A stretch of 64,000 nucleotides of DNA from an uncultured Parabacteroides sp. (GCA_937894065.1 CALCST010000034.1:1-64000), one strand, 5' to 3'; shown: positions 8,328 through 17,112, counted from the first letter of the stretch. Notes: a model not told the origin generated them from the sequence alone. Numbers and translations are program-made.

Positions 8328-8837
8328 ATGCTTGCCGCCAAAGAACATCATTACTTTTATGAATCTCCAATAGGAAAGATATTATTGTCCTTTAAAAATG
8401 AAGCTTTACAAGGTCTTTGGTTTGAGGGCCAAAAGTATTATGCTTCTAATTTAGGACGTGAATCATTATTGAAACTGTCCCCTGTAACAAAAAAAGTTAT
8501 GCAATGGTTGGATATGTATTTCTCTGGTGATTCCCCGGAAATAGATTTCCCTTTGTTTTTAGATGGTACAGATTTTAGGGTGAAGGTATGGAAAGCTCTA
8601 GAAACGATTCCGTATGGGAAAGTTGTTACATATTCAGAGTTGGCTTCTTCTATATATGGTAAACCATTTGCAGGAAATATGGCTAGAGCTGTGGGTGGTG
8701 CGGTTGGACATAATCCCATATCAATAATAGTTCCGTGTCATCGTGTTGTTGGTGCAAAAGACAATTTGACAGGATATGCAGGAGGTTTATGGCGTAAGTC
8801 ATATTTGTTGGATTTGGAAAAATCTTTTTTGAAATAG
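8328..8837 (+). CDS. ogt: methylated-DNA--protein-cysteine methyltransferase
   Basis: Repairs O6-alkylguanine in DNA by transferring the alkyl group to its own cysteine in a single-use reaction. The active-site motif PCHRV is at about 136-140 with acceptor Cys137; the helix-turn-helix Arg finger is in MARAVGGA (about 119-126). N-terminal ribonuclease-like domain and C-terminal DNA-binding domain are both present and the length (169) is normal. It follows the HAD gene by 20 bases and may be the last gene of that unit. The symbol ogt is by family; it has no Ada-type Zn domain. Confidence 0.92.
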   Translation: MLAAKEHHYFYESPIGKILLSFKNEALQGLWFEGQKYYASNLGRESLLKLSPVTKKVMQWLDMYFSGDSPEIDFPLFLDGTDFRVKVWKALETIPYGKVVTYSELASSIYGKPFAGNMARAVGGAVGHNPISIIVPCHRVVGAKDNLTGYAGGLWRKSYLLDLEKSFLK

Positions 8838-8844
8838 TTTATAA

Positions 8845-8881
8845 GTAGATGAGTTGACTAAGGTTATATAATCTCGTCTAC
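8845..8881 (+). terminator. hairpin after ogt
   Basis: GTAGATGAG (8845-8853) pairs with CTCGTCTAC (8873-8881) with one G-T pair. It lies between ogt and rmlA. A T tract is lacking, so it is only a weak terminator candidate. Confidence 0.35.
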
Positions 8882-8902
8882 ATTAATAAAAATATAATAA
8901 AT

Positions 8903-9778
8903 ATGAAAGGTATAGTGTTAGCCGGTGGTTCTGGAACAAGATTGTATCCAATTACCAAAGGAGTATCAAAGCAATTGTTGCCAATTTTTGATAAGCCTAT
9001 GATTTATTATCCTATATCAGTGCTTATGTTGGCTGGTATAAGAGAAATTCTGATTATATCAACACCTCAGGATTTACCAGGTTTCAAACGTCTTCTAGGT
9101 GATGGTTCTGATTTTGGTGTTAAGTTTGAATATGCAGAACAGCCTTCGCCTGATGGTTTGGCCCAGGCTTTTATTATAGGTGAAGAGTTTATAGGTAAAG
9201 ACTCTGTATGTCTGGTTTTAGGAGATAATATCTTTTATGGACAAAGTTTTACTTCAATGCTTGAAAATAGCGTAAGGATAGTTGAGGAAGAAGGTAAGGC
9301 CACAGTCTTCGGGTATTATGTGACAGATCCGGAGAGATATGGAGTTGCTGAATTTGATTCAGAAGGAAATGTCTTGAGCATCGAAGAAAAGCCAAAGGCT
9401 CCTAAATCAAACTATGCTGTGGTAGGATTATATTTTTATCCGAACAGTGTTGTTGAAATTGCCAAGAATATCAAACCTTCAGAAAGGGGAGAATTGGAAA
9501 TAACGACAGTTAATCAGGAATATTTGGCAATGTCATCATTGAAAGTACAACTTTTGGGAAGAGGTTTTGCCTGGTTGGATACAGGAACACATGATTCGTT
9601 GTCTGAGGCTTCTACTTTTATTGAGGTTATAGAGAAAAGACAAGGCTTGAAAGTGGCTTGTTTGGAAGAAATAGCTTATAATAAAGGATGGATTAATTCA
9701 GAAAAGTTAGAAAAACTAGCAAAACCTTTGTCTAAAAATCAATATGGTCAATATTTGCTGAAGTTATTGGTAAAGTGA
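8903..9778 (+). CDS. rmlA: glucose-1-phosphate thymidylyltransferase RmlA
   Basis: Joins glucose-1-phosphate to dTTP to make dTDP-glucose, the first step of dTDP-L-rhamnose and related sugars for surface polysaccharide. The nucleotidyltransferase signature LAGGSGTRLYP is at about 6-16, followed by KQLLP, metal-binding GDNIFYG, the SIEEKP stretch and the WLDTGTHDSL motif typical of RmlA. Length 291 is standard. The rest of the rml pathway (B, C, D) is not in this window. Envelope context continues with the OmpA protein and the glycosylphosphotransferase downstream. Confidence 0.95.
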   Translation: MKGIVLAGGSGTRLYPITKGVSKQLLPIFDKPMIYYPISVLMLAGIREILIISTPQDLPGFKRLLGDGSDFGVKFEYAEQPSPDGLAQAFIIGEEFIGKDSVCLVLGDNIFYGQSFTSMLENSVRIVEEEGKATVFGYYVTDPERYGVAEFDSEGNVLSIEEKPKAPKSNYAVVGLYFYPNSVVEIAKNIKPSERGELEITTVNQEYLAMSSLKVQLLGRGFAWLDTGTHDSLSEASTFIEVIEKRQGLKVACLEEIAYNKGWINSEKLEKLAKPLSKNQYGQYLLKLLVK

Positions 9779-9868
9779 TGGTTAGATCTTGTATGTTCTA
9801 AAAAATGTAGAAATCTTCTATTTTTTATCATGTTTTTTTTCGTTTTTTTTGAACAAAATTGATTTGTG

Positions 9869-9900
9869 TTTGTTTTAATAGCAAAAGGAATGTATTTTTG
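9869..9900 (+). promoter_or_regulatory. promoter of the OmpA-family gene
   Basis: TTTG at 9869-9872 and TATTTTTG at 9893-9900 with a 20-base spacer. This is a near-ideal Bacteroidetes promoter, 54 bases before the start codon, and fits a highly expressed porin. Confidence 0.7.
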
Positions 9901-9954
9901 TCCCGTAAATATGGTTCATTAATATATGAAATTGTTATTTAAATTTTAAGTTAT

Positions 9955-11097
9955 ATGAAAATCAAAGCATTACTTTTAGCATTGTTGTCAGGGTGTATCG
10001 TTAGTGTATCTGCCCAGGAATTCCAGCCTCAGGTTGGTTTTAGTACCGAAAAAGGATACAAAACAAATTTTAAGAAGAATAAAGCAAAAGATAACTGGTT
10101 TATATCTGTTGCAGGCGGTGCAAGCATTTTGTTGGGTGACCAGAATGGAAATGCAGATTTTGGAAACCGTTTGAATTTTGCTCCACAGTTGTCTTTCGGT
10201 AAGTGGTTCAATCCTTATTTAGGATTCCGTACTCAGTTTAATGGAGGTATTTTGCACGGATTTGAAGGAGAGGAAGCTTATATGCAGCATAACAAATATT
10301 TTGCAGCACATGTGGATTTGTTATGGGATGTTACAAACTTCTGGGCTCCATATAATGAAAAGAAAGTATTCCGTTTGATTCCTTGGGTCGGTTTTGGTTA
10401 TGCTCAGCGTTTCGAAACATCAGAAGCATTTGAACGTCCAAGAACTGAATCTCCTACATTGAATGCAGGTATCTTGATGGCATTCCGTTTGAGTAAACGT
10501 GTTGATATTACTTTGGAAGCTCAGGGTTCTTTGTTGAATGAAGAATTTAACCGTGTTTCAATGTATCACTTGACAGATGGTATTGCTCAGGTTAGTGCCG
10601 GTTTGAACTTTAAACTTGGTAAGACTGATTTCGAAGTATTGGAACCAATGGATTATGCTTTGTTGAACGACTTGAACAATCAGATCAACACATTGCGTGC
10701 TGAAAATGACGAATTGAGCAAACGTCCAGAATCTTGTCCAGAGTGTAAGGAAACAGTTACTGAAGTTGTTAATAATGTAATTGATAATATTGTATTCTTC
10801 CGTATCAATAGTTCTAAGATTGATAAGAATCAGCAGATCAATATCTATAACACTGCAGAGTATATGAAGGAAAACAATACTCCTATCAAAGTTATTGGTT
10901 ATGCAGATAAGAAAACTGGTAAGGCTGATTACAATATGAAGCTTTCTGAAAAACGTGCGAAAGCCGTTGCTAAAGAATTGATGGAAAAATATGGTATTTC
11001 TTCAGACCAGATTTCTGTAGAATGGAAGGGTTGTGATGAACAGCCATATGATGAAAACAACTGGAACCGTGTTGTTATCATGAGAGCTAACAATTAA
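9955..11097 (+). CDS. OmpA family outer-membrane protein
   Basis: A signal peptide (about 1-20, ending VSAQ) is followed by an eight-stranded barrel domain (about 45-225) rich in alternating aromatic strands, a short linker with a predicted coiled coil (LNNQINTLRAENDEL) and a CPEC motif, and a C-terminal OmpA domain (about 275-380) that binds peptidoglycan. The domain ends with the usual LSEKRAKAV and NRVV[IL] signatures. It links outer membrane to cell wall and is often among the most abundant Bacteroides envelope proteins. The two cysteines of CPEC in the linker could form a disulfide in the periplasm; their role is not known. Confidence 0.92.
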   Translation: MKIKALLLALLSGCIVSVSAQEFQPQVGFSTEKGYKTNFKKNKAKDNWFISVAGGASILLGDQNGNADFGNRLNFAPQLSFGKWFNPYLGFRTQFNGGILHGFEGEEAYMQHNKYFAAHVDLLWDVTNFWAPYNEKKVFRLIPWVGFGYAQRFETSEAFERPRTESPTLNAGILMAFRLSKRVDITLEAQGSLLNEEFNRVSMYHLTDGIAQVSAGLNFKLGKTDFEVLEPMDYALLNDLNNQINTLRAENDELSKRPESCPECKETVTEVVNNVIDNIVFFRINSSKIDKNQQINIYNTAEYMKENNTPIKVIGYADKKTGKADYNMKLSEKRAKAVAKELMEKYGISSDQISVEWKGCDEQPYDENNWNRVVIMRANN

Positions 11098-11129
11098 TGT
11101 TTGTATATTTTTTGAATACCGATATAAGA

Positions 11130-11162
11130 GGCTGCATAATTTGATGCAGCCTTTTATTTTTG
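11130..11162 (+). terminator. rho-independent terminator after ompA-like gene
   Basis: GGCTGCAT (11130-11137) and ATGCAGCC (11144-11151) form an 8-bp perfect stem with a 6-base loop, followed by a T-rich tract. Confidence 0.88.
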
Positions 11163-11174
11163 TAATATAATTGT

Positions 11175-11182
11175 TATATTTG
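11175..11182 (+). promoter_or_regulatory. -7 element before glycosylphosphotransferase gene
   Basis: TATATTTG matches TAnnTTTG and lies between the terminator and the start codon at 11204. No clear -33 TTTG is seen at the right distance. Confidence 0.45.
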
Positions 11183-11203
11183 TGAAATTTAAAATCACAA
11201 ATA

Positions 11204-12601
11204 ATGGAGACGAATAACAAGTATGGCTATTTAATACGCTGGCTTATTGGGGTGGGTGATATGATTATCCTAAACTTTGTGTTTATTTTAACATGTAATA
11301 TCTTAGGTGGTAGGAGTTTGGATTTTATATGTCATAACCTTAGGGAAGTGATTTTGTTATTGAACTTTTCTTATTTTCTTTCTTTGTATTTTGTTCCGAT
11401 ACAATTACATAAATCAGTCGTGTTTATAGATAAGATAGTTCAGAGAGCTGTTACATTGGTTACCATTTTAATTTTCTTGTTTGCAACATGTCTGATGTTT
11501 CTTAATGTTGGAAGTGTTTTGGCTAGTTTTATTTTGGTATATTATGTGTCAATAGCTTTTATTTTATCTTTGTGGAGAGTTTTTGTACGTGTAATATTAA
11601 AATGGTATAGACGAAAAGGTTACAATTTTAAGAAAGTCATAATTGTTGGAGCAGGAAAGAATGGAATGGATTTATACCGTGTGATGAAGGATGATTTGTC
11701 ATATGGTTTTAATATATTAGGTTTCTTTGATGATAATCCTGAATTGAAAAAAACTTTACCTAATCTTTTAGGTACTACTTCTGATGTTGAGGAGTTTGCA
11801 TTGGCTCATGACATAGATGAAATATATTGTACATTGCCTGGAACAAATGATGAGAAAATAGTGCGTTTACTTAATTTCTCAGAAAAGCACATGATTAGAT
11901 TTTTCATTGTTCCGGAATTTTATAGAAACTTAAAGAAAAGTCTTGTTATGGAAGTAATGGAATCTGTACCATTACTAACTGTTAGACGTGAACCGTTGCA
12001 GGCTGTCTATAATAGAGCCTTAAAGAGAAGTTTCGATATTGTGTTCTCTTTAGCTATTCTACTTACTGTTTTCCCTATATTATATATAATAGTAGGAACT
12101 CTTATTAAATTAAGTTCCCCGGGACCGATTTTGTTTAAACAGAAAAGAACTGGACTTTACGGCAGAGATTTTGAGTGTTACAAATTCAGAACTATGAAGG
12201 TTAATGCCGAAGCTGATACAATGCAAGCCGTTAAGGATGACCCAAGAAAAACTAAGATAGGAAGTTTCTTAAGAAAAACGAACTTGGATGAATTTCCTCA
12301 ATTTGTTAATGTTTTGTTGGGTGATATGTCTGTTGTAGGTCCACGTCCACATATGCTTAAACATACAGAGGAGTACTCTGCACTGATTGACAAATATATG
12401 ATCCGTCATTTGGTTAAGCCGGGTATAACTGGTTGGGCTCAGGTTACAGGCTATAGAGGTGAAACTAAAACATTAGAGCAGATGGAAGGACGTGTCAAAC
12501 GTGATGTTTGGTATATTGAGAATTGGACTTTCTTCCTTGATTTGAAGATTATAGTAGTTACTTTATTGAATATGCTGAGAGGTGAAAAGAATGCATATTG
12601 A
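11204..12601 (+). CDS. polyprenyl glycosylphosphotransferase (initiating sugar transferase)
   Basis: Starts surface polysaccharide assembly by moving a sugar-1-phosphate from a nucleotide sugar to undecaprenyl phosphate at the inner membrane. There are four N-terminal membrane segments (about 10-125), a Rossmann-like domain (VIIVGAGKNGMDLYR at about 146-160), a fifth hydrophobic segment at about 275-300 and the C-terminal PF02397 catalytic domain with SSPGPILFKQKRTG, YKFRTM, LDEFPQF, GPRP and KPGITGWAQV. Length 465 fits the WbaP/WcaJ type. The sugar (glucose or galactose class) cannot be read from sequence. The rest of a capsule locus is absent from the window, so it may serve a constitutive exopolysaccharide or O-antigen-like glycan. 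Confidence 0.93.
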   Translation: METNNKYGYLIRWLIGVGDMIILNFVFILTCNILGGRSLDFICHNLREVILLLNFSYFLSLYFVPIQLHKSVVFIDKIVQRAVTLVTILIFLFATCLMFLNVGSVLASFILVYYVSIAFILSLWRVFVRVILKWYRRKGYNFKKVIIVGAGKNGMDLYRVMKDDLSYGFNILGFFDDNPELKKTLPNLLGTTSDVEEFALAHDIDEIYCTLPGTNDEKIVRLLNFSEKHMIRFFIVPEFYRNLKKSLVMEVMESVPLLTVRREPLQAVYNRALKRSFDIVFSLAILLTVFPILYIIVGTLIKLSSPGPILFKQKRTGLYGRDFECYKFRTMKVNAEADTMQAVKDDPRKTKIGSFLRKTNLDEFPQFVNVLLGDMSVVGPRPHMLKHTEEYSALIDKYMIRHLVKPGITGWAQVTGYRGETKTLEQMEGRVKRDVWYIENWTFFLDLKIIVVTLLNMLRGEKNAY

Positions 12602-12665
12602 GTTTAAAATAATATAATGTTTTTGCACACTTCTTGATAATGTGTGTAGTTTATGCCTTTTTTTA

Positions 12666-12673
12666 TATCTTTG
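12666..12673 (+). promoter_or_regulatory. -7 element abutting ruvX start
   Basis: TATCTTTG ends six bases before the likely ATG of ruvX at 12679, so transcription from it would begin at or beside the start codon. No good -33 TTTG at 19-20 bases. Confidence 0.5.
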
Positions 12674-12678
12674 TGCCG

Positions 12679-13101
12679 ATGGGACGAATAATTTCAATAG
12701 ACTACGGTAGAAAACGAACAGGTTTGGCAGCAAGTGATACATTGCAAATGATTGCAAATGGTCTTACAACTTTGCCTAGTGGAGAGGTTGTAAACTTTTT
12801 GTCAGAATATGTCAAAAAAGAGCCAGTAGATGTGTTTGTCGTTGGCTTACCTAAACAAATGAACAATGAGCCTTCTGAGAATATGAAGTATGTGGAGGCT
12901 TTTGTTACTCACCTAAAGAGAGTTATACCTGAAATTCCAGTAGAATATTATGATGAACGTTTCACTTCAGTATTGGCACATAAAGCTATGCTTGAAGGTG
13001 GACTTAAGAAAAAGAAACGTCAGGACAAGGCATTAGTTGATGAAATAAGTGCGGTCATAATTCTGCAGGAATACTTGGAAAGTAAGAAATTCAAATTTTA
13101 G
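12679..13101 (+). CDS. ruvX: putative pre-16S rRNA nuclease / Holliday junction resolvase YqgF
   Basis: YqgF/RuvX RNase-H-fold nuclease of about 140 residues, linked to 16S rRNA 5'-end processing. Motifs are SIDYGRKRTGLA at the N-terminus (catalytic Asp), VVGLPKQMNN, YDERFTS (catalytic Glu) and DEISAVIILQEYL (last acidic residue). A longer frame open from 12634 would add 15 residues with no family match and would span the -7 element, so I take ATG 12679 as the start. It begins what looks like a unit with def, eight bases downstream. Confidence 0.9.
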   Translation: MGRIISIDYGRKRTGLAASDTLQMIANGLTTLPSGEVVNFLSEYVKKEPVDVFVVGLPKQMNNEPSENMKYVEAFVTHLKRVIPEIPVEYYDERFTSVLAHKAMLEGGLKKKKRQDKALVDEISAVIILQEYLESKKFKF

Positions 13102-13108
13102 TATAGAT

Positions 13109-13666
13109 ATGATTTTACCAGTATATTTATATGGACAGCCTGTTTTGAGAAAAGAGGCTGAAGAAGTTCAGAAGGATTATCCTGAATTAAAGCAATTGGT
13201 TGCCAATATGTATGAAACTATGTATAATGCTGATGGTGTAGGATTGGCTGCTCCTCAGGTTGGTTTGTCTTTGAGATTATTGGTGATTGATGCTGACGTA
13301 ATAGGAGATGATTATCCTGAATGCAAAGGATTTAAGAAAACAATGATTAATCCTGTGTTCTTGGAGAAAAGTGAGGAAACAGTTGCAATGGAAGAAGGAT
13401 GTTTAAGTTTGCCTGGAATTCATGAAAAAGTTTCGCGTTCAGTAAGAATAAGAGTGAAATATTTCGATGAAAACTGGGTAGAACATGATGAAGTGTTTGA
13501 AAACTTTGCTGCAAGAGTTGTCCAGCATGAGTGCGAACATTTAGGTGGACATGTCTTTATTGATAATGTTTCTGCAATTCGTCGTCAGTTGAATAAGAGC
13601 AAGTTGAATAATATTATAAAAGGTGCAGTTCGTTGTTCTTATAGAGCAAAAGCTGTAGGTAAGTAA
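13109..13666 (+). CDS. def: peptide deformylase
   Basis: Removes the formyl group from the N-terminal methionine of new proteins. Motif 1 GVGLAAPQVG is at 43-52, motif 2 EGCLS at 96-100 (metal ligand Cys98), and motif 3 QHECEH at 139-144 (ligands His140 and His144, catalytic Glu141). The usual form of motif 3 is HExDH; here the fourth residue is Glu, a mild change that keeps HExxH intact. Length 185 is typical of Bacteroidetes type enzymes. Eight bases after ruvX and nine before the carboxyltransferase gene, so all may be one transcript. Confidence 0.95.
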   Translation: MILPVYLYGQPVLRKEAEEVQKDYPELKQLVANMYETMYNADGVGLAAPQVGLSLRLLVIDADVIGDDYPECKGFKKTMINPVFLEKSEETVAMEEGCLSLPGIHEKVSRSVRIRVKYFDENWVEHDEVFENFAARVVQHECEHLGGHVFIDNVSAIRRQLNKSKLNNIIKGAVRCSYRAKAVGK

Positions 13667-13675
13667 TTTAGAATT

Positions 13676-15223
13676 ATGACAGATTTAAGCAAAAACATTC
13701 AGGCTCTCAGGGAAAAGAAAGCCGTTGTTGAAAAAGGCGGAGGTGATGCTGCTATCGAAAAACAGATAGCCATGGGTAAACTTACTGCACGTGATCGTAT
13801 ATTATCATTGTTGGACAAAAATTCATTCCATGAATATGATATGTTCGTTAAACATGACGGACGTGACTTTGGAATGGAGAAGAAAGATTTGCCTGGTGAC
13901 GGTGTTGTAACTGGTACTGGTACAATCTTTGGAGCTCCAGTATGTATTTATGCACAGGATTTTACTGTTGCAGGTGGTTCTCTAGGATTACAGCATGCGC
14001 GTAAGATTACCAAAATTATGGACCATGCTTTGAAAATGAAGTGTCCTATTATCGGTATAAACGATTCAGGTGGAGCTCGTATCCAGGAAGGTGTTGGAGC
14101 TTTGGCTGGTTATGGCGAAATATTCTATAGAAATACAATCGCTTCAGGTGTGATACCTCAGATATCTTTGATTCTTGGTCCTTGTGCCGGTGGCGCTGTT
14201 TATTCTCCTGCATTGACAGACTTCGTTTTTGTTGTTGAGAATATTTCAAAGATGTTTATTACTGGTCCTAATGTTATCAAGACAGTATTGGGCGAAGATA
14301 TCTCAATGGAAGATTTGGGTGGAGCTCGTGTCCATGCAGAAATTACCGGTAATGCACATTTTTATGCAAAGAGTGAGCAGGAATGTTTTGAGCAGGTAAA
14401 ACAGCTTGTAAGCTTTATTCCATGGAATAATATGCATAAGGCTAAGGCTGTTGAACCAAAAGAGCCTGCTACAACTATGAATATCGAGGAAATAGTTCCT
14501 TCAGATCCAAAACAGCCATATGATGTAAGAGACGTTATCAAATGCATCGTTGATGATTCTGAATTCTTGGAAGTTCAGGAATTGTGGGCTGCCAATATTG
14601 TTATTGGATTTGGTAGAATGGGTGGCGAAACAGTAGGTTTTGTTGCTAATCAGCCTATGGTTTTGGCTGGAGTTTTGGACTGTGACAGCGCTGATAAAGC
14701 AGCTCGTTTTATTCGATTCTGTGACTCTTTCAATATTCCTATTATTACATTGGAAGATATGCCGGGATATTTGCCTGGTGTTGACCAGGAACATGCGGGC
14801 GTTATTCGTCACGGAGCGAAAGTTCTTTATGCTTATTCAGAAGCAACTGTTCCTAAGATTACAGTTATCCTTAGAAAAGCATACGGCGGTGGTTATATCG
14901 CTATGAACTCTCGTCACCTTGGTGCAGACTTTATGTTTGCATGGCCTAGCGCTGAAATCGCAGTTATGGGACCGGAAGGAGCTGCTAACATTATTTTCCG
15001 AAAAGAAATTATGGCAGCTGAGGATCAGGAAGCTATGCGTCAGGAAAAAGTGAAAGAATATATCGAGAAATTTGCAAATCCTTATGTTGCTGCATCTCGT
15101 GGTTTCATTGATTCAGTAATTGAACCGAAAGAAACTAGAGCATTATTGCTGCACGCTCTTAAACTTTCTGTATTGAAAGAAGAGTTCCGTCCTGCCAAAA
15201 AACATGGTTTACCTCCATTCTAA
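13676..15223 (+). CDS. acyl-CoA carboxyltransferase (propionyl-CoA carboxylase beta / methylmalonyl-CoA decarboxylase alpha type)
   Basis: Biotin-dependent carboxyl transfer to or from an acyl-CoA, most likely propionyl-CoA/methylmalonyl-CoA. Two crotonase-fold halves are visible: GGARIQEGVGALAGYGEIF in the N half forms the acyl-CoA oxyanion site, and AYGGGYIAMNSRHLGADF plus AWPSAEIAVMGPEGAANI in the C half. Length 515 is standard for MmdA/PccB. The biotin carrier follows after 13 bases. Neither a biotin carboxylase nor a membrane beta subunit is in the window, so sequence alone does not decide between ATP-driven carboxylation and sodium-pump decarboxylation. Either role fits propionate formation from succinate. 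Confidence 0.88.
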   Translation: MTDLSKNIQALREKKAVVEKGGGDAAIEKQIAMGKLTARDRILSLLDKNSFHEYDMFVKHDGRDFGMEKKDLPGDGVVTGTGTIFGAPVCIYAQDFTVAGGSLGLQHARKITKIMDHALKMKCPIIGINDSGGARIQEGVGALAGYGEIFYRNTIASGVIPQISLILGPCAGGAVYSPALTDFVFVVENISKMFITGPNVIKTVLGEDISMEDLGGARVHAEITGNAHFYAKSEQECFEQVKQLVSFIPWNNMHKAKAVEPKEPATTMNIEEIVPSDPKQPYDVRDVIKCIVDDSEFLEVQELWAANIVIGFGRMGGETVGFVANQPMVLAGVLDCDSADKAARFIRFCDSFNIPIITLEDMPGYLPGVDQEHAGVIRHGAKVLYAYSEATVPKITVILRKAYGGGYIAMNSRHLGADFMFAWPSAEIAVMGPEGAANIIFRKEIMAAEDQEAMRQEKVKEYIEKFANPYVAASRGFIDSVIEPKETRALLLHALKLSVLKEEFRPAKKHGLPPF

Positions 15224-15236
15224 AATATAGATTATT

Positions 15237-15563
15237 ATGGAAAATGGAAAAAAAGAATTAGTTGATTTTGTTGTTACTGCGCGTAAGTATAAAACAACTT
15301 TGACTGAAAAGTATAAGAATCGCCCGGTATGGAAGAAACCGTTAATAGGCGATGTTGTATCCCATTTACCTGGAACTATTGTTACTATTGAGGTGAAGGA
15401 AGGTGACACTGTTGAAGCTGGTCAGTTGCTTTTGATACATCAAGCAATGAAGATGTTGAACAGAGTTGTTTCTCCCGTTTCCGGTGTAATTGATAAAGTA
15501 AACGTCGTTGAAGGTGAGCAAATACCAAAAGATCATCTTATGATTAGAGTTTTACCTAAATAA
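15237..15563 (+). CDS. biotin carboxyl carrier protein
   Basis: A 108-residue carrier with the biotin-accepting Lys72 in QAMKML (about 69-74) and the matching hammerhead beta sandwich (about 38-107). The usual motif is EAMKM; Gln replaces Glu. Before the domain there are about 35 charged residues with no Ala/Pro linker of the kind common in decarboxylase gamma subunits. It is directly downstream of the carboxyltransferase and is almost surely its partner. Confidence 0.88.
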   Translation: MENGKKELVDFVVTARKYKTTLTEKYKNRPVWKKPLIGDVVSHLPGTIVTIEVKEGDTVEAGQLLLIHQAMKMLNRVVSPVSGVIDKVNVVEGEQIPKDHLMIRVLPK

Positions 15564-15589
15564 TGATTTACTTAGGATAAATAATAAGA

Positions 15590-15626
15590 AAGCCCGCAGA
15601 TTCATTAGAATCTGCGGGCTTTTGTT
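15590..15626. terminator. strong bidirectional terminator
   Basis: AAGCCCGCAGATTC (15590-15603) and GAATCTGCGGGCTT (15608-15621) form a perfect 14-bp stem with a 4-base loop, with T-rich sequence on the plus side and A-rich sequence on the other. It separates the convergent biotin-carrier and DcuB genes. Confidence 0.93.
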
Positions 15627-15664
15627 TTTATATGTTTTGTATCAAACTTATCCTTTATTATGAA

Positions 15665-16975
15665 TTATAAAAACTGGATAAACAGGAAACCAAGTATAAC
15701 AGAAACTCCTGTTGCAATAATTCCAGGCATCATAAATGAATGGTTCAGTATGTATTTACCTATTCTTGTAGTTCCTGTTCTGTCAAAATTGATTGCTGCA
15801 ACTACTGTCGGATAATTTGGAATGAAGAAATATCCGTTTACTGCCGGGAAAAGAGCAATCAACAAATATGGAGAAATACCAAGGCTTATCCCCAAAGGAA
15901 GCATTGCTCTGATTGTTGCAGCCTGACTGAATAGAAGTATTGACATTACAAATAATGCAAGACCAAAAAGCCAAGGCATTTCAGTTACAATTTGTTCAAT
16001 TGAACCTTTCAGTTCAGTCATATTACCATTAATGAAAGTGTCGCCCATCCATGCAATACCGAAAATAGCAACTACAGCCTGCATACCGGCAGAGAATACT
16101 GAACCTTGAGCAGCTTTTATTCCATCTGTTTTAGTTACAAGTAGTATGAGTGTTGCGGCTGTGAGCATAAGCACTTCAATTATATGTGACATTTCCATTG
16201 TAACAGGACCTTTCGCTGTTTCAAATGTTGGACGAAGCGATTCAATTGAGCCGAATAAAACGATACCTATTGTTGCCGCAAGGAAAATTGCTACAGCTAG
16301 AGCAGCTTTACTTTGGCTTTGAACATCTTTTGTTGTATAATGCTGATTATTGAATTCCCCTTCTTCGAGTCGACGTTTATATTCAGAGTCGTCAACCAAT
16401 TCCTTACCGACTTTTAAAGAATATAAAGCGCCGGCGATTACACCTAACAATGTGCAAGGAACAGAAATCATAAGGATATCCATCAAGCTGATATTATATC
16501 CGGAAAGCATACTTAACAAAGCAACTGTTGCTGCAGAAATAGGACTTGCTGTTATTGCTTGCTGAGATGCGATAACAGCAATGCCCAGCGGACGCTCAGG
16601 TCTGATTTTTGTTTCTGTTGCTACTTCTGCAATTACAGGAAGTACTGAATATGCAACATGGCCTGTTCCCGCTATGAATGTGAATAGGTAAGTCACAAGC
16701 GGACTAAGAATTGTAATTTGCTGAGGATTTTTCCTAAGAAGTTTTTCAGCCCATTTAACCATTAAATCCAATCCTCCGGCAGCTTGCATACATCCGGCAG
16801 CAGAGATTACGGCTACAATCATGAGCATTACGTCAATTGGCGGTGCTGTTGGTGCAAGACCAAATCCAAAAGTTAGAACTGCCAATCCGGCTCCTCCCAA
16901 AACTCCCAAGCCAATACCGCCGAGACGGGCTCCAATTACGATGGCGATAAGTACAAATAGTAACTGAATAAGCAT
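15665..16975 (-). CDS. dcuB: anaerobic C4-dicarboxylate transporter, Dcu family
   Basis: Inner-membrane exchanger of fumarate, malate, aspartate and succinate; fits anaerobic succinate export. About 11 hydrophobic segments fill 436 residues. Dcu-type motifs include GGIGLGVLGGAGLA near the N-terminus, FIAGTGHVAYSVLPVIAEVA, RPERPLGIAVIASQQAITASPISAATVALLS (in part) and YFFIPNYPTVVAAINFDRTGTTRIG near the C-terminus. I place the start at 16975 (MLIQLLFVLIA) since the 32 residues that could precede it are non-hydrophobic and overlap the promoter. The dcuA/dcuB distinction cannot be made; the symbol is approximate. Confidence 0.9.
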   Translation of the reverse strand: MLIQLLFVLIAIVIGARLGGIGLGVLGGAGLAVLTFGFGLAPTAPPIDVMLMIVAVISAAGCMQAAGGLDLMVKWAEKLLRKNPQQITILSPLVTYLFTFIAGTGHVAYSVLPVIAEVATETKIRPERPLGIAVIASQQAITASPISAATVALLSMLSGYNISLMDILMISVPCTLLGVIAGALYSLKVGKELVDDSEYKRRLEEGEFNNQHYTTKDVQSQSKAALAVAIFLAATIGIVLFGSIESLRPTFETAKGPVTMEMSHIIEVLMLTAATLILLVTKTDGIKAAQGSVFSAGMQAVVAIFGIAWMGDTFINGNMTELKGSIEQIVTEMPWLFGLALFVMSILLFSQAATIRAMLPLGISLGISPYLLIALFPAVNGYFFIPNYPTVVAAINFDRTGTTRIGKYILNHSFMMPGIIATGVSVILGFLFIQFL

Positions 16976-17014
16976 TTTTAGTTTCTTAATGTTTATGTTT
17001 AGTTGTTGAGTTTG

Positions 17015-17022
17015 CAAAGATA
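17015..17022 (-). promoter_or_regulatory. -7 element for the Dcu transporter
   Basis: CAAAGATA on the plus strand reads TATCTTTG on the minus strand, 40 bases before the chosen dcuB start. No clear -33 element. Confidence 0.5.
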
Positions 17023-17112
17023 CGACATTTATTGTGTTGTTTAAGGAGTTTATGCTATTTTTGTGAATCAAAAGCTGTTTTGTTAACGTATAAAATTATA
17101 AATATAATATAT

